Shown piece after piece: positions 10,733-23,235 of a DNA stretch of 64,000 nucleotides. The DNA is taken from assembly GCA_003117195.1 (NCBI GenBank), contig BDSI01000010.1, positions 474,779 to 538,778 on the forward strand. The letters are read 5' to 3'. The notes under the pieces are model-generated. The model saw nothing but the letters and a program-made list of their open reading frames with translations, searched no databases and was not told the origin of the DNA. Origin of the DNA: Eudorina sp. 2006-703-Eu-15 (lineage: Eukaryota; Chlorophyta; Chlorophyceae; Chlamydomonadales; Volvocaceae). Every line of letters begins with the position of its first letter. Position 1 is the first letter of the stretch. Both the position numbers and the translations under genes were made by a program.

Positions 10733-13700
10733 ATGGCACCAAGGAATTTTGCTCGTTTCGTTGTCCTGGTTCCAATCCTTGCCATGTGAGTATTATTTGT
10801 TTTGTGCATGGATGACGGTGAGAATATTGATGTGTTGCCGCTACTGCACGGGGCTCTGGCTGGCATCCCACTGCTACGACGCTATACCCCCTGCGCAAGG
10901 ACCTGCCCTTTGTCTAGTTCCATACAAATTAATGTACATTGTCTCGTTGCGCTATTGTCGTTCACGTTGGGGCCAGCGCGGATATGCCCGACGGGGCATT
11001 GCCGTCGAACCTCAACTTAAGCACTGCAGCAACAAAGGGTAACAACGAATAGGCGACATATCCGAGGTTTTCTATAACTCTCAAGTGGCTAATGATCCTT
11101 ACATGGCGATGTCCCTCTTCTGCCCTCGCAGACTCGCGTCCCAAGCGCTAGCCCAGCCCATCATCGATACTATCCCGACTGACTTCCCGTACTGCAAGTG
11201 CCAGCGCAAGGATGGCATCTACTCGCTTGGCAGTATCACCAACCCATCCCCCGGAACCTACTGTTTCACCGTCGTGTTAACATCTGCCCCGGCTTCGAGC
11301 TACTGTGCAAACACCGACCTGCACAAGTTCGAGGTGAGAGGTGTCCATCGGCGCGTGGAAGGAGGGAGGGGTTCACTCGCTTGCCTGGCGGGCAATGCGG
11401 CGCACGCACTGCCAGCCGTTGTAACCCTTACTTCAAGGGCTGAGCATATCCGGCTCGCTCATTCATGCGGGAGCAGCGTGCGCCGCCTGCGCGCACCTCT
11501 GCCTGCTTGCGCGCCCCGCCTCGTCCTGGTCATCCGCCCTCCTCTGAAGTTCACTTGCGCGCTGCGGCTCATCATCATGACATGTCTATCTCTTCCCGGC
11601 TTTGTCTTGTGTAACTGGTTTTGGCACCCCCAGTCGTAGCGTTGCCGACGGCGGAGTAGCACGCGGTATCGTTTGCTTTCTATGTGCGGCACCCACACAT
11701 ACACCCATACATACACATCATAGCCGAGAGATCGGCGGTTCGAATCCCCGTCCCCTCACCGCCGTGTGATTAGGCGGGTCTGGCGCGGTTTCCAGGAGAG
11801 GCAATCCTGGCGCGCTGGTAACCTGGTGTAGTGGCCGGTATGGCGGCGTGACCCCCCCCCCCCGCGGGTGATGGAGGATGGGTGCGCAGCCCTTGGTAGG
11901 GGTTGATGAGACGAGGCACCTACGAGCTACCTGGGCCCGTTGGAACACCCGGTCGGGATACGTGTAACGGTTACAGTACATAGACGGATTTCGATTATTT
12001 CGCCGCCACAAATCGATTGCCGTGCAGATTTCCGTACAAAGCAAGTGCACGGCGCCGGGCGTCAAGCTGTCCGCCACCCTCAAGACCGCCGACGGCACCA
12101 ACCGCACTCTCTCCGTCCCCACCATCACGCCCGCCCGCACCTCAGCCTCCAGCCCGCCCCTCGGCTACATCTTCAAGATCTCGCAGCTGGGCCTGGACCA
12201 GACCACGGCCGACGGCGCCAACATCTGCGTCAAGTTCGGCAAGTCCTCTGCGGGTGGCGGCTGCACCACACTGGAGGACTTGTGCGGCGTGGACGACCCC
12301 TACAAGTGCACCTACGGCCTGTTCAACAAGGTCAACGACTGCTGCCCGGGGCCAAACCCGCCGCACAACGAGCCGTGCACCTCCACCTGCATCACCTTTG
12401 ACAGCTTTAACTTCACCGTCCCTCCCAGCTTCGATGCCAGCGCCTGCAAGCTCGCGGCCGCCAACCTGTCCGCCCTTATCCAGGACATCGCGGCGCGCAC
12501 CGGCGCCGTCATCAAGAAGCCTTTTGTGGAGACCGCGCCCGGCTGCACCGCCGCCAAGTACAACCTGCCGTACCTTTGCGGCATTTTCCGCAACCGAAAC
12601 GACACGGCCATGGTCGCGGGCGACGCAGCGCTGCCGAGGCGGCTGCTCGAGATCATGGCCGGCCAGAGCCTGCCGACCGACGGAGGCACGCCGCCGGTGT
12701 GCCCGCCCTGGTTGCCCTCGGGCGTGACCGTCGGAATCGACTCCCTCACGGAGGAGAACCCAGATGGTGCCTACGGCGACAATCGTCGCCGTCTGAGCCA
12801 GTTGACGGCGGCGGCGGCGACAGCGGCGGCGACGTCCGTTCTGGGCCGCCACGGCGGTACGCTCGGCAGCAGCCGCACGCTGCAGCAGGCCCCGTCGCCG
12901 GCTGAGCCGTGCGCAGCGAGCACCTTCCGCGTCAACTGCAAGTCCGAGGAGGTCGACAACAGCACCTGCAAGTAAGCGTGCGTCGCCAGCTGGCGCGCCA
13001 AGCAACGCGCGACCGTGCGCTCCGCGTTTGTTTGACTTTGTATGTAAATAGTAATGTTGTGTGAGCGAGGACCGTATGTCAATTGTGCTGCTGTATACAC
13101 CAGGGTGGTGTGCCGGCGGAACGTTGCATGGTAGATCCGATGCACGTAGGCACGTATGCAACCCTGCCTACTGGCTTGGTTGACCCTTAGCCCTACAAAA
13201 GGAAATGGCGCTTGAGGATTTTGAGGGATTTGATCGGGTGCAGTACTTCGGAAAACTCTCTAACCGCCCGTCGTCGGTTCCTCGCTCGCCCCTCTCTTGA
13301 CTGCAGCTGCGACGCCACTCCAAAGGCGACGCCCTTCGCCATCCTCAACACCACCACCTCTGCGCCATACACCGGCAGGCCGGGCAGCACGCGCTACTGC
13401 TTCAGCTTCACCAGCGTCGTCCCCGCGAACAAGGTTTGTGCTTTCGGCGTGCGGGGATCGCCTATCTATCTAGCAGGCTTAGTCACGCACGATGATGCCG
13501 TACGTGTTCGTTCCATGTTCCATCTGATGATGTCAGGCGTGGTGATGCGTTCCGGACCTAGCTCAATGCGCGGGAGGCCCCTACCTCCAGCTTTTGTTAT
13601 TACTTTGTTATTACAGCGCCATCCAGTCGTCCGTCCGTTCCTGAGTTCGATTCCGGGTTTGGTGGTTTGGTTTTGCCTCCGGCCTGGTCTGTAGGAGCGG

Positions 13701-14307
13701 CGGCAAGCGAGGACCGAGGGTGATACACAGGGTTACCGTCGCCACGCAGTTTCCGAAACGAGCGAGCGACTCAGCACCCTGCCTGCTCTCGTGACGTTGA
13801 GAGTCTCGCTCACTGCGCCACGCACGCACGGCGTAGGCATCGATGAACAATAATGCCGTCCGCGGCGTACGTGCGAGCACTGACGTGACCGATCTGCTGC
13901 CGCACCGTTACTGGTATGATGGCCCCACGCACGCGCAGACGTCCGTCTGCGCCAGGTCTCCCGCCGTGGCCAAAGTGGAGATCGTGGCGGAGTACAGCTT
14001 GCGCGGCAGCCTCGTCGGCTTCCAGTACTTCAGCTCGCCAGGCGGCGCCGCCAGTGGCTTGATCGCACCCTCCTGGCGCGTGTTCAAGCTGGGAGACAAC
14101 GTGATCTATTACGCCAAGGCCCTGGGCCTCGATGTCAGGGAGGCGGCCGCCAAGACCGGCGCGCAGGTCTGCGTCATCCTGAAGAACGGCACCTCCCTGG
14201 CCGACTTCTGTGGCGGCTCCCGCGGCGGCGGCTACCCCGCCGTGTGCCTGGTGTACCTCTTTGACTCGTCCAAGAGATGCTGCCCGCTGTACGGCGCGTC
14301 GCCATAA
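10733..14307 (+). CDS. Pherophorin 1 (two-domain, extracellular matrix), 564 residues
   Basis: Exons 10733-10785, 11132-11333, 12028-12971, 13307-13433, 13939-14307; all introns GT-AG and phases agree. The start ATG has context TTACAATGG. Exons 1-2 give a signal peptide (MAPRNFARFVVLVPILAI then LASQALA). Pherophorin domain A follows (residues ~26-180): FPYCKCQRKDGIYSL, GTYCFTVV, HKFE, LSATLKTADGTNRTLSVPTI, GYIFKISQLGL and CCPG. After a Cys-containing linker (~180-380) comes domain B: YCFSFTSV, VEIVAEYSLRGSLVGFQ, PSWRVFKLGDNVIYYAKALG and a terminal KRCCPLYG. Pherophorins are secreted glycoproteins of the volvocine wall/matrix, usually with a hydroxyproline-rich rod between domains; none is present here. 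First of three tandem paralogs. Intron 2 carries a SINE-like element. Confidence 0.92.
11716..11976 (+). mobile_element. tRNA-headed SINE-like element in pherophorin 1 intron 2
   Basis: A tRNA B-box-like sequence GGTTCGAATCC (11737-11747) is followed by a body shared with other sites in the window: GGTTTCCAGGAGAGGCAATC, then GTTGATGAGACGAGGC, GGGCCCGTTGGAACACC and an end near GTAACGGTTACAG. Related pieces occur at 17487-17545 (same strand), and in reverse at 23013-23235, 50893-50965, 33318-33380 and 38915-38950. The 5' boundary and target duplication are not resolved. Confidence 0.6.
13643..13654 (+). repeat. Isolated B-box-like sequence
   Basis: GAGTTCGATTCC in pherophorin 1 intron 4, probably a remnant of a tRNA-derived repeat. 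No cloverleaf can be drawn around it. Confidence 0.35.
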
Positions 14308-14774
14308 TGATGTATGCGTCGGTGCGTGCGCGCGTTGATATGCCGTATGTACGTACGCGGATCGCGCGCGCGCCATGTAGCCCTCTTATCTGCCCCTGCC
14401 GGTACATACATACGGCATACATGCATTCCGTTCCGCGAGCGATGGGACGCACGCACGCACTTGTTTGGCGGAGGCCGTCCCGTATGTTCTGTTCGTACAT
14501 AACTAACGAAGGCCTTGCGTCATTACTTTCGTTCGGAAAGCGCAAAGTCTAGAAGGTACAGCAGATATATATAGAGAGCGCCACCGAATGGGACCGACAT
14601 ACACACGCCGTTACGTACGCGCGTGTCTAACCGCATGCGTAAAATTATTGTCCCGCTCGCTGCGCTGCTGGGCAGCAGAGGCGGGAGCGTGTTCACGTAT
14701 GCATGGGGCAGGATTGCTCGCTCGCCCGTTAGCTGGAGGGAGGGATGTAGCACATCACGGCACGGCGCCTTAGG

Positions 14775-14975
14775 GTGGTAGTAGTAGTAGTCCGGATTCG
14801 CTGATCCGGACTCCAGGGAGGGTGGTAGTAGTAGTAAGTCCTAGTGGTAGTAGTAGTAAGTCCTAGTGGTAGTAAGTCCTAGTGGTAGTAAGTCCTAGTG
14901 GTAGTAGTAGTAAGTCCTAGTGGTAGTAGTAGTAAGTCCGAATTCGCTGATCCGGACTCCAGGGAGGGAGGGGAT
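14775..14975. repeat. GTAGTAG/TAAGTCCTAG minisatellite between two hairpin copies
   Basis: Six or more units built from GTGGTAGTAGTAGTAAGTCC of variable length. Both edges carry nearly the same stretch with TTCGCTGATCCGGACTCCAG. The left copy forms a perfect 8-bp stem, GTCCGGAT with ATCCGGAC, around TCGCTG. Confidence 0.8.
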
Positions 14976-17486
14976 CTCACGGAATGCGCCGCGCCCCTGC
15001 TTGGAGCCAGCAGGCGGTTCTAGGGCCAAAATGCGGCGCACTTACATAACATATACATAAAATAATAGCATAGGGCCGCTGCAACCGGTTGTACCAACCG
15101 AGTTAGATAAGACCACGCATGCATTACGTACGGGATATGCCCTACCTAGATGCCCTATCTACCGGCCGGCGCGGGTATGCCGTACCGGCCGGCCACCGAC
15201 TTATTCACCTGTGTTGGTACGACATGTGATGTGTGCGCGCGGCGGAGCTATAACTATCGGTGTATTTATGGATGGATAGATGCGCCGAGAGGCGGCGGGC
15301 GGGACGAAGTTATGTGTGATGGGTTAATAAGCGGCGGGCGCTGAGCAAGCAACCAGCCAGCCACGCAGCAGGCAATTGCATGTGGCGCGAATAGGTGCGT
15401 TGCTGGGCCGCCTCAACGATTGCTATGTGCAGTGCCGATGCACGAGTACAGCGCAGCTTCCCCCGACGAGGAAGCCGACCGAGTGCATGCCGTAAAGCAG
15501 CAACCTGGTCATGAGCGCTGAAGTGCCGCGTTCATTATTGAGGTGTACACGCAGCTGTTTTATTTTCTGGCTGGGCAAAGTGCCATTTTGGGTTCACGGT
15601 TGCGCACTTCCAATGGCCTTCATTCCCGTGAGTGTGCACGAGACGGATGTATGTGCATTGGTTCTAGCTAGGCCCCTGTTTAATTGATCTGATGCTGATC
15701 AAGTTGGCATTTAATGGTTTGCGTGCGTGGCGGCGGTGGCGTGATAAGCAAGGCAGTTGGGCGCAGGCCAGCTAGCTACCTAGGCAGGCACGTGCGTGAC
15801 GACTCGTTCGTACCTGTTCGTACCATCTGCATGACGACATGCACTATCTAGCTAGAAGATTCGTACGCCGCCGTACAGATAATAAATAAAACCCATATTC
15901 AAACATGCCTGCAGAAGCGTGTCTTCTGCAATTTTGAAGTTCCTGTAATGCTCAGTTTCCTGATAATAACCTGCTCATGAGCTGCGTGTCGGCGAGAGAG
16001 CTCCGCACGCACGCATAAGGGCGGGCGGGGACGGAGGTCACGTGTGCGTGGCGGGATGTACATATCCCGCCACATGCGGCACTAATACATGTAGGTGCCC
16101 GATCGATTCATGACGGAAACTGACCACGACTGAACGAACGCAGCCTCGCTCTAAGCAAGGCCGGCCGTCTACGGCTCGCTCGCATGAAAGTGAAGCAAAC
16201 GCGGAACCACGCAGCCGCCATCCATTGCGACCCCATGGTTTCGCAGGCTGCCATTAGTTGCCGCCTCTACCGTGATGTGCTGCAGCGGCGGGGGCTGCCT
16301 CGTCGCGCATTTCTGTCTGTCCGCGGGACGCCACTCTAGCTAGTCTTTTCTACGTATCTGTTGCTGGTTGGTCGACACGTGACCATCCATGTTGCATGCT
16401 TAATCTGGCAATACCTTCAATGGGAGAACCGTACACGTTGGTTCCATTAGGTCACTGCTTACTTCAAAAGCCGGAAGCCGCTTATGTACCTTCATCAGGC
16501 CGGTGGAAGCTAGGGTGGCCTGGTGTGCCCTGACACAGTCTTCGCCACCCCTCGATCTCCGTATCTCTGTAAGCAACGAGTCGCTCCCAGTTACAGTAGA
16601 TACAAATATCCATGTGATAATTATTACAGCAGCAGCGCCGTGCTGGGAATGCGTTGAAGCATAGCCAATAGCATAGCCCTGAGGGCTGCCGCAGCAGCGT
16701 GCTGTGCGGTGTGGTGTGTGTCTTCCGACCTTACATTGCATCACACAATCCTGACTAACCGAACAAATTCATCTATATTGGGCACGTCGTGCCATCGTTT
16801 GCCAGAGCAAGGTTCAGCCCCAGGGGCTGAAACAATGGAAGGCACGAAGAACTGCGAATGTGGCTTGTTTGCTGGTATGTAAAATATATTTTCTTATAAT
16901 ATGTGTGGAGCTTCGTGTTTGGAGCTGTGTGCGTGCTGTATTTGACTTCCCAACGCCAGACCAGGAGCACACTCGTGAACTTCAGCATTACGAAGCATAG
17001 TAAATCATATTGCAAAATCAAGGGGGAGATTGGCCGCCATCCTCAAGCCAAACCCTGTTTGTTCGAGGTAGGCGTACCATGTGATCCGGCGACGAACAGG
17101 AGGTGCCTGTGGTTTCTCCTTTGAGGTAGAGCGACTTGGGGGCCATCAATGCGACAAGCTACGCCCGGCGTCGAATTGGGCGGTCCGTATGCCATGTCGC
17201 GGGCTGCATCGAAACAGATCAAAATTCGACAGGATGGGTATCGACTGGGCCGGTGGGGCAGGGTCCGGTAAAGCATCTCGGACCACGTAGCTAATACCTC
17301 CGAAAATAAAGATTGGGAGAAATTGCGGACATCATGCGTGACGATCTTGGATAGCGACAGTGGACAGTCTCGGGACTGCGCCACGCGTTCTTATGTACGA
17401 GTCATGTCATAGATGCGTGGGCATTCGCATCCGTAGCTCTAGGTGTCACGGTGGCGATGCACGGCAATCCCGGGGGGTGGGGTCGT

Positions 17487-17545
17487 CTAATGGGGGGTCC
17501 GACGCGGTTTCCAGGAGAGGCAATCCTGCTGGCGCGCTGGTAACC
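17487..17545 (+). mobile_element. Partial SINE-like copy
   Basis: Shares GCGGTTTCCAGGAGAGGCAA and the following GCGCGCTGGTAACCT with the element in pherophorin 1 intron 2. It lacks the B-box head and the 3' part. Confidence 0.55.
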
Positions 17546-18198
17546 TTGTAGCAGGCTTGGCAACCAATTGCAAGAGCTAATGGTCTCTCACTTATGCAGG
17601 TCTAGCAGGTCACACTTGAGGGGCAGATGCGCCGTTCTGTGCCTATCAAAGATTGCGCTAGAATATAAAAGTGTGCCATGTCATGTATCATGCATGGGCC
17701 AACGAAACCACGATGTGTTTACCAGCAGTTCACGGTTGGAAGTGAGCGAGGTAGGCAAGACATGGCGAGATGGCGAGATGGCCCCTCAGCGTCCCCTAGG
17801 GTCCCGTGCATGAAAGAACTCCTTCATTCAAATCCAGCATAAGTTCATAGTAGATATGCTAGCGCTGGAAAAAATATTATAATTTGTCAATCTAGTATGT
17901 AGTGTAATGTGCCGCAGCGAACGGGTATGCTAGCGAAGTTCGACTTCTGACTGACTTCCGAGACACCTCCGTGACGAGCCTGGACAAAAGTGATCCTGTA
18001 ATTATTGAGTAGCTTCTATTACGAGCTGAACTTTTTTTTACTCTCTATTCCAGGCATAGCGAGTGGCGCACGCGGCGCTTCCGTACACTTCGCGACAATA
18101 ATAAAGATAATTACGTCCAATGTCGATTTAATTGATCTACAAGAAATATCCTTCCACCACTGATCTCCAGAGCTGTTTTATCGACGTGTCAGGCAGTC

Positions 18199-21100
18199 AT
18201 GTTGCGGATCGATTTTTTCCGTCGCAGGACTGTGGCTTTGTTATTTTCTATTGCGTAAGTTTTCTTATGGGTTGCCACTGTTTATGACTTGGATCAAATA
18301 CTGCGCAAGTATTTCGGGTCGTTCACCTCGGGGTTGTCGCGCACCGTATCCGTTGACATTCAGGCTAAAGATGATTTGAGTGTGTGCGCTTTCATGCTGA
18401 AAATAAATGTCTTCCTATCCTGCATAGCGTTAGGATCGGCTCGGGATTTTCGTAACATGGAAAGGGATCGGCTTACGAGACCGCGCACACTCACATACAA
18501 GCGGTCGCAGAGCCAAACTAACGATTGCAAGACCATGATCGGGGCTTCCTAACTTGATGCGCTTGCAGGGCCCTGTTCCTTCATTCGTCGGTTGCGGTGA
18601 AGCAAGCCGTCATCGACACCGACCCGAACGCGTTTCCTTTTTGCGCTTGCCAGCGCCAAAACGGCGCCTACACTCTAAGTTCGATTTCAAACCCGTCAGG
18701 GGGCATCTACTGTTTCACGGTGGCCGTCAACCGCGCGCCCGGATGCACTGACTACTGCTGCACCACAGACCTGTACAAATTTGAGGTGGGTGTCGTGGCG
18801 CCGTGACCGTGCATTGCGATCTGCCCTGTACGCCTGTGGTCGCATGTCTGGCTTTGGGATTTCGGCTATATCATGGCATACATTCTCGTGCCGTGGTGCC
18901 GTGGTGCCGTGTTGTGTATTGGTAGTGAGCGAATGTACAGGAAGTTAGGGGGAGGGCAGCAGGGGCTCAGCGGGGCGGGCGGTCCCGGCAGTGATTGAAC
19001 CGGTTCGCAGCATGCGGCAGTGTCCTAGCCGCCTGCCGCGGGCGTCCTGGATGTACGGCGTGCACGGATGAGACGGCGTGGCATGGCAGCCTTCGTTGAT
19101 GCCGTTGTACGGTACGGCAATCAAGCGCTGTGAAACCGGCTCCGGGCTGACGCAGGCCGCCGCCTGGCCTCCGCAACACAGCACTCGCGCCACGCAGGAG
19201 CGGCATCCCTGCTGTCCCCTGCTGTTTCCCTCGTCGCTCGTCCCTCCTCCGTCCCCGCGACCACAGCCCTCACCTCAACCGCCGACCTACCGTCGTCGCA
19301 GATTGAGACGAGCGCAAGGTGCTTCCAGCCGGGCCTGCGCCTCTCCGCCAATCTGACCACCCGCGACGGCGCCACCCGCGTGCTCTCCGTCCCCACCATC
19401 ACCCCCGCCCGCCGCTCCGTCACCTCCGTCCTGGGCTACATCCTCAAGATCAACCAGCTAGGCCTGGACCTCAACACCGCCGACGGCGCCAACATCTGCG
19501 TCAAGCTGGGCACCAACGCCGCCGGCGACGGCTGCCCCACCCTGGAGGAGCTGTGCGGCACCCAGACCTTCGGCGAGTGCACGTTCGGCTTGTTCAACAA
19601 GGAGAACGACTGCTGTCCCGGGCCGTCGGTTGTCGAGAACAAGCCCTGCACCGACGTCTGCATCGGCTTCGCGCCCGACGGCTTCACCGTGCCGCCCGCC
19701 GAGTTCCCGCCCAGCGAGTGCGCGACCGCCGCCGCCAACCTCACCGCCTACATCAACAGCCTGGCCGAGGCCGTCGGCGCCGAGATCTCGGCCCCCTTCG
19801 CGCTGCAGGAGCCCGGCTGTACCCCCGCCGCCGCCAACCTGCCACGGCTGTGCGGCCGCTTCGCGAACACCTCCGATGCGGAGCTGCTGAACGCCAAGGC
19901 CGGCGACATCGCGCACCGCATGATGGACCTCGTGGTGGGCGTTAACACACTGCCCGGCACCTACTCGTGTCCGCTGTGGCTGCCGCCCAACACGACCGTG
20001 TCCATGTCGCTCGCGGGAATCGATGTGGGGGCGCCGGTGCGGCGGCGGCTTGCCAGCCGGAGTCGTCGCAGCGTCATCGCCGCGCCGGGCGACAATCTGT
20101 GCCTGGTGGGCAGCTTCGCCACCAACTGCCAGTCGGAGTCGCGCGACAACCTGACCTGCAAGTACGTACGCACGATACTGTATGTGCACATGGACCTTAC
20201 ATGGCTATATCTGTCTGCATATACGTGAGGGCGGGGAAGGGCGGGCACAGCCCGCGGTCATACCCGTCATTGAGTGACGCCCCGCCCGGTGCCACCTACT
20301 ACATGCATTTTGCGCTCACCGTCCTCCCCTACTCGTTTATTTGCTTCCGTCCCTCCACCAGCTGCGACAACGCGCCTCGCTCCACGCCCTTCTCCGTACG
20401 GAACACCACCATCACCCGGCCGGGGCCCCGGGTGAACAGCACCGAGTACTGCTTCACTCTGGGCACGGTGACGCCCATCTCGGTAAGAAATACACATCGA
20501 TTGACGGAGAGCTCATCGGCAGGCGCGGCCCCTCGCTCAGCGAGTTGGGTGTGGTTCGCATGCCAGACAGACAGATGCCACTCTGATCGCGAGGCTGGCA
20601 CGTCGCGGCGTCCCGCGCAGATACATACAGTGTCCCCCCGCGGTGCGGCCTGTGTATGCATACGCCGTATGGTTGATTCCAGTGATGGATCGGGCGGACT
20701 CTGACATTTCGCCCATTTGGATCGACCCCGTTGTTTGATCCTGCATGATTCGGATCATGATAGATCCTGATCCTTGAAGCTGACGATGCCCTGCTCAGTC
20801 GACCTTGGCCCGCCTCGCATATACATGCACACGTGCATACCTACCTGCAGAACCCGCAGAACCCGTTCTGCTCCAAGACCGCCAACATCTCAAAGTTCGA
20901 GGTTGAGGCGGACTTCAACCTGCGCGGCGCGCTCCTGGGCTTCAACTTCCGCAAGCGCGGCAGCCCGCAGCCGATCTTCAAGGCTCCCTCCTGGCGCGTC
21001 TTCAAGGCGGGCGACACCGAGCTCTACTTCGCCAAGGCCACGGGGGTGACGGTGACCAAGACCGAGGCCGCCGCCGGCGCCCAGGTGTGTCCGTCATTCG

Positions 21101-21345
21101 CCAAATAACCACGGCGGGAGTGCGTGACACGCCAAAGGGGCATAGATATATAGCTACGTAGGCTCGGAAACAACTGCCCCTATGCCACACATACAACTGC
21201 CCTTGCTTGCCCCGGACCCCGGCAGGTGTGCGTGATCCTGCGGGACCCGACGACGCTGCAGGACTTCTGCCAGGGCCCCGCCTGCCTGGTCTGGCTGTTC
21301 GACGCCAGCCGCAAATGCTGCCCGATGTGGGGCGCGACCATCTGA
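18199..21345 (+). CDS. Pherophorin 2 (two-domain), 532 residues, six exons
   Basis: Exons 18199-18254, 18569-18785, 19302-20161, 20362-20482, 20860-21084, 21226-21345; phases agree. Signal peptide begins MLRIDFFRRRTVALLFSIA. Domain A has FPFCACQRQNGAYTL, YCFTVAV, LYKFE, LSANLTTRDGATRVLSVPTI, GYILKINQLGL and CCPG. Domain B has YCFTLGTV, FEVEADFNLRGALLGF, PSWRVFKAGDTELYFAKATG, VCVILRDP and a final KCCPMWG. The first four introns match pherophorins 1 and 3 in position and phase. The last intron (21085-21225) is found only here. The exon 5 acceptor has an alternative 9 bp upstream (exon starting 20851) that keeps frame; the one chosen matches the paralogs in spacing to the first Cys. A secreted matrix protein by family. 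Confidence 0.92.
21085..21225 (+). other. Lineage-specific intron flanked by 8-bp direct repeats
   Basis: A 141-bp GT-AG intron in phase 0. CAGGTGTG occurs at both junctions (21082-21089 and 21223-21230). The uninterrupted sites in pherophorins 1 and 3 read GCGCAGGTCTGCGT. GGGGCA/TGCCCC and GGCATAG/CTATGCC inside could pair. Confidence 0.8.
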
Positions 21346-21776
21346 ACTAATAGATGACGGCGGACGCGTCGACACGATCATCAAGCAAGGCTGAAAACGG
21401 CGGTGCGATGTGTTAAACAAAATAAACCGCCCAACGAACCCCCCTTACCATCGTACTAACCGTCATCAGGGCCTTTGTGCATATGTGGGACTCTGTGTTA
21501 AAATAAACCGAGAGACACGACTCTGTGTGTGTGTGTGTGTGATGAAGTGTGATGAAGTGTGACGAAGATTGATGAGGGTTGAGGGATATGAGCTGCGCGA
21601 CAAGTTGCTTGCTTGCCTGCCGAGCAAGGCGGCGAGCGAGCAGAGCCAGGTGAAAAAAAGCGCAGGCTGTGGCGCTTGAAGTTGAGAAAGGAAACTCCCA
21701 CACCATGGTTGAACCGACGAGTCCATGTGCCGCAACTGACAGTAGTGCCCTGTCACACGTTTGGAGGAATTACGGA

Positions 21777-21781
21777 TGTAA
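21777..21781 (+). promoter_or_regulatory. Candidate polyadenylation signal TGTAA
   Basis: TGTAA is the usual volvocine poly(A) signal. This one lies about 430 bp after the pherophorin 2 stop. Position only; no transcript evidence. Confidence 0.35.
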
Positions 21782-22574
21782 GAGGAAGGGGGCTACGGTA
21801 GGTGGAGGGGTACATATTGTGTCTGCTGGCTGGGTGATGGGCGGGTTTGGACGACACATACAGGCAAGCATGCTGCGGCCCGGGTCCAGTTTGTTGCCAC
21901 GCGCGAAATTCACGACAATACACACGTATGTACGAGTGATAGATGCCGTACGTTCAACAATGGCTGCTGGATTCATTGCCGTGACGGCAGTTTTGATTGT
22001 GTATGTGTCGGCGGGGCGCGTCAGTTCAGATGAACTCGACGTCCGATGTATGTATGCATGACTTCGGCGCAGCAACACAAAGCGCATCGTGAGAAATATG
22101 TACGGCGGTGCGTACGGCAGGTACTAGATGTACGGCGGCGGGCGGTGGCTGTGACTTCTCTGCTTGTGTATGGTGGTCCTTATACGTGCGGATGGCAACG
22201 AGTTGGGTCGCGCGAGATCCAGGTCTTTCGGGTCGATCAACAGCAACTAACGGCATGAATCGCATCTCCATTTGGAGGAGGTGGCAGCAGAAGCTGTTAC
22301 CCTCTGAAGGAGGTCCAGCATGCAGGGGCAGTTCTGGGCAGGTGTGCACTCGCGCTGCGTCGGGTGCGTTTTGCCCTGTTAGGGGCCTAGGCCCGAGGGA
22401 ACAGGGTATGTGGATGGACGGACGGAGGCAACCCGACTAAGTGTCGATTGCACGTTCGTGTTTAGCAGTATGTAGGACGTAGGGGGGACAAGATGGGCAG
22501 GTTGCTCCTCTGCCTCCGCGTGCACACACGCACGCGCAGGCCCGGAATATGTAGCAGGTTTTATTAGCATGTCA

Positions 22575-22658
22575 CAGAATTGCCAGTATGGCAATCAGAA
22601 TTGCCAGTATGGCAATCAGAATTGCCAGTATGGCAATCAGAATTGCCAGTATGGCAAT
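22575..22658 (+). repeat. Four tandem 21-bp units, each a palindrome
   Basis: Four identical copies of a 21-bp unit containing ATTGCC-AGTAT-GGCAAT, so each unit can fold into a short hairpin. The unit length is a multiple of three and stays open as repeated NCQYGNQ, but no gene context supports coding. Confidence 0.9.
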
Positions 22659-23012
22659 ACTGTCCGTACTGGCAAGCTCCGCCATGCATCAAATGGTATT
22701 GACATCGATCTATTCATGACGACGTGTGGTCCGTCGGTTGGACCGATTTCGTTACAGGATCGTACATATCGGCGCTCGCTTGCGGCTGGTAGTAGTCACG
22801 ATAGGTGTTTTGCAAGGCTGGTTTTCATCCCTTAATCACTGGCATGGCCAGCAATGGCCAGCGCGCGCTGCGTGCCGTCTACGAATCCGTGGCACGGCGG
22901 CGCGCATCTGTGTGCATAGTTGTGGTCCATGTGTGACATACAGGCGGTTCATTGTTGCGTTTTTGCGGTGTTGTCGTTGCTGTATGTCACGTGCTGTTCG
23001 CGTTTTTTGCAA

Positions 23013-23235
23013 CCGTTGCAAGGTGGACCTTTAGTCCCGACCGGGCGTTCCAACGGGCCCAGATAGCTCGTTGGCGCCTCATCTCATCTTCATCAACCCC
23101 TACCAAGGACTGCGCGCCCATTCTCCATCGCCCGGGGGGTGGGGCTCGTGCAGCCATGCCGGCCAGCACACCAGGTTAGCAGTGCGCCAGGTTTGCCTCT
23201 CCTGGAAACCGCACCAGACCCGCCGAATCACGTGG
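23013..23235 (-). mobile_element. SINE-like copy, reverse orientation
   Basis: Reverse complement of the body of the 11.7-kb element: AACGGGCCCAGATAGCTCGT, then ACCCCTACCAAGGACTGCGC and TTTGCCTCTCCTGGAAACCG. The tRNA-like head is absent. Confidence 0.6.

Larger units (their letters stand above)
14308..18198. other. Intergenic region between pherophorins 1 and 2
   Basis: No supported gene. Contains the GTAGTAGTAAGTCCTAGTG minisatellite near 14.8 kb and a partial SINE copy at 17487-17545. The remainder is unremarkable mixed-composition sequence that becomes AT-rich from about 17.8 kb, just upstream of pherophorin 2. Confidence 0.5.

Noticed and set aside
11720..11800. tRNA gene at the SINE head
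   Set aside because: B box present but the upstream sequence does not fold as a tRNA, and the following body is repetitive.
12142..13161. Long minus-strand open frame over pherophorin 1
   Set aside because: It lies antisense to the main pherophorin exon and is open only because of GC-rich codon bias; no domain is visible.
22575..22658. CRISPR-like direct repeats
   Set aside because: Units are contiguous without spacers, and the genome is eukaryotic.
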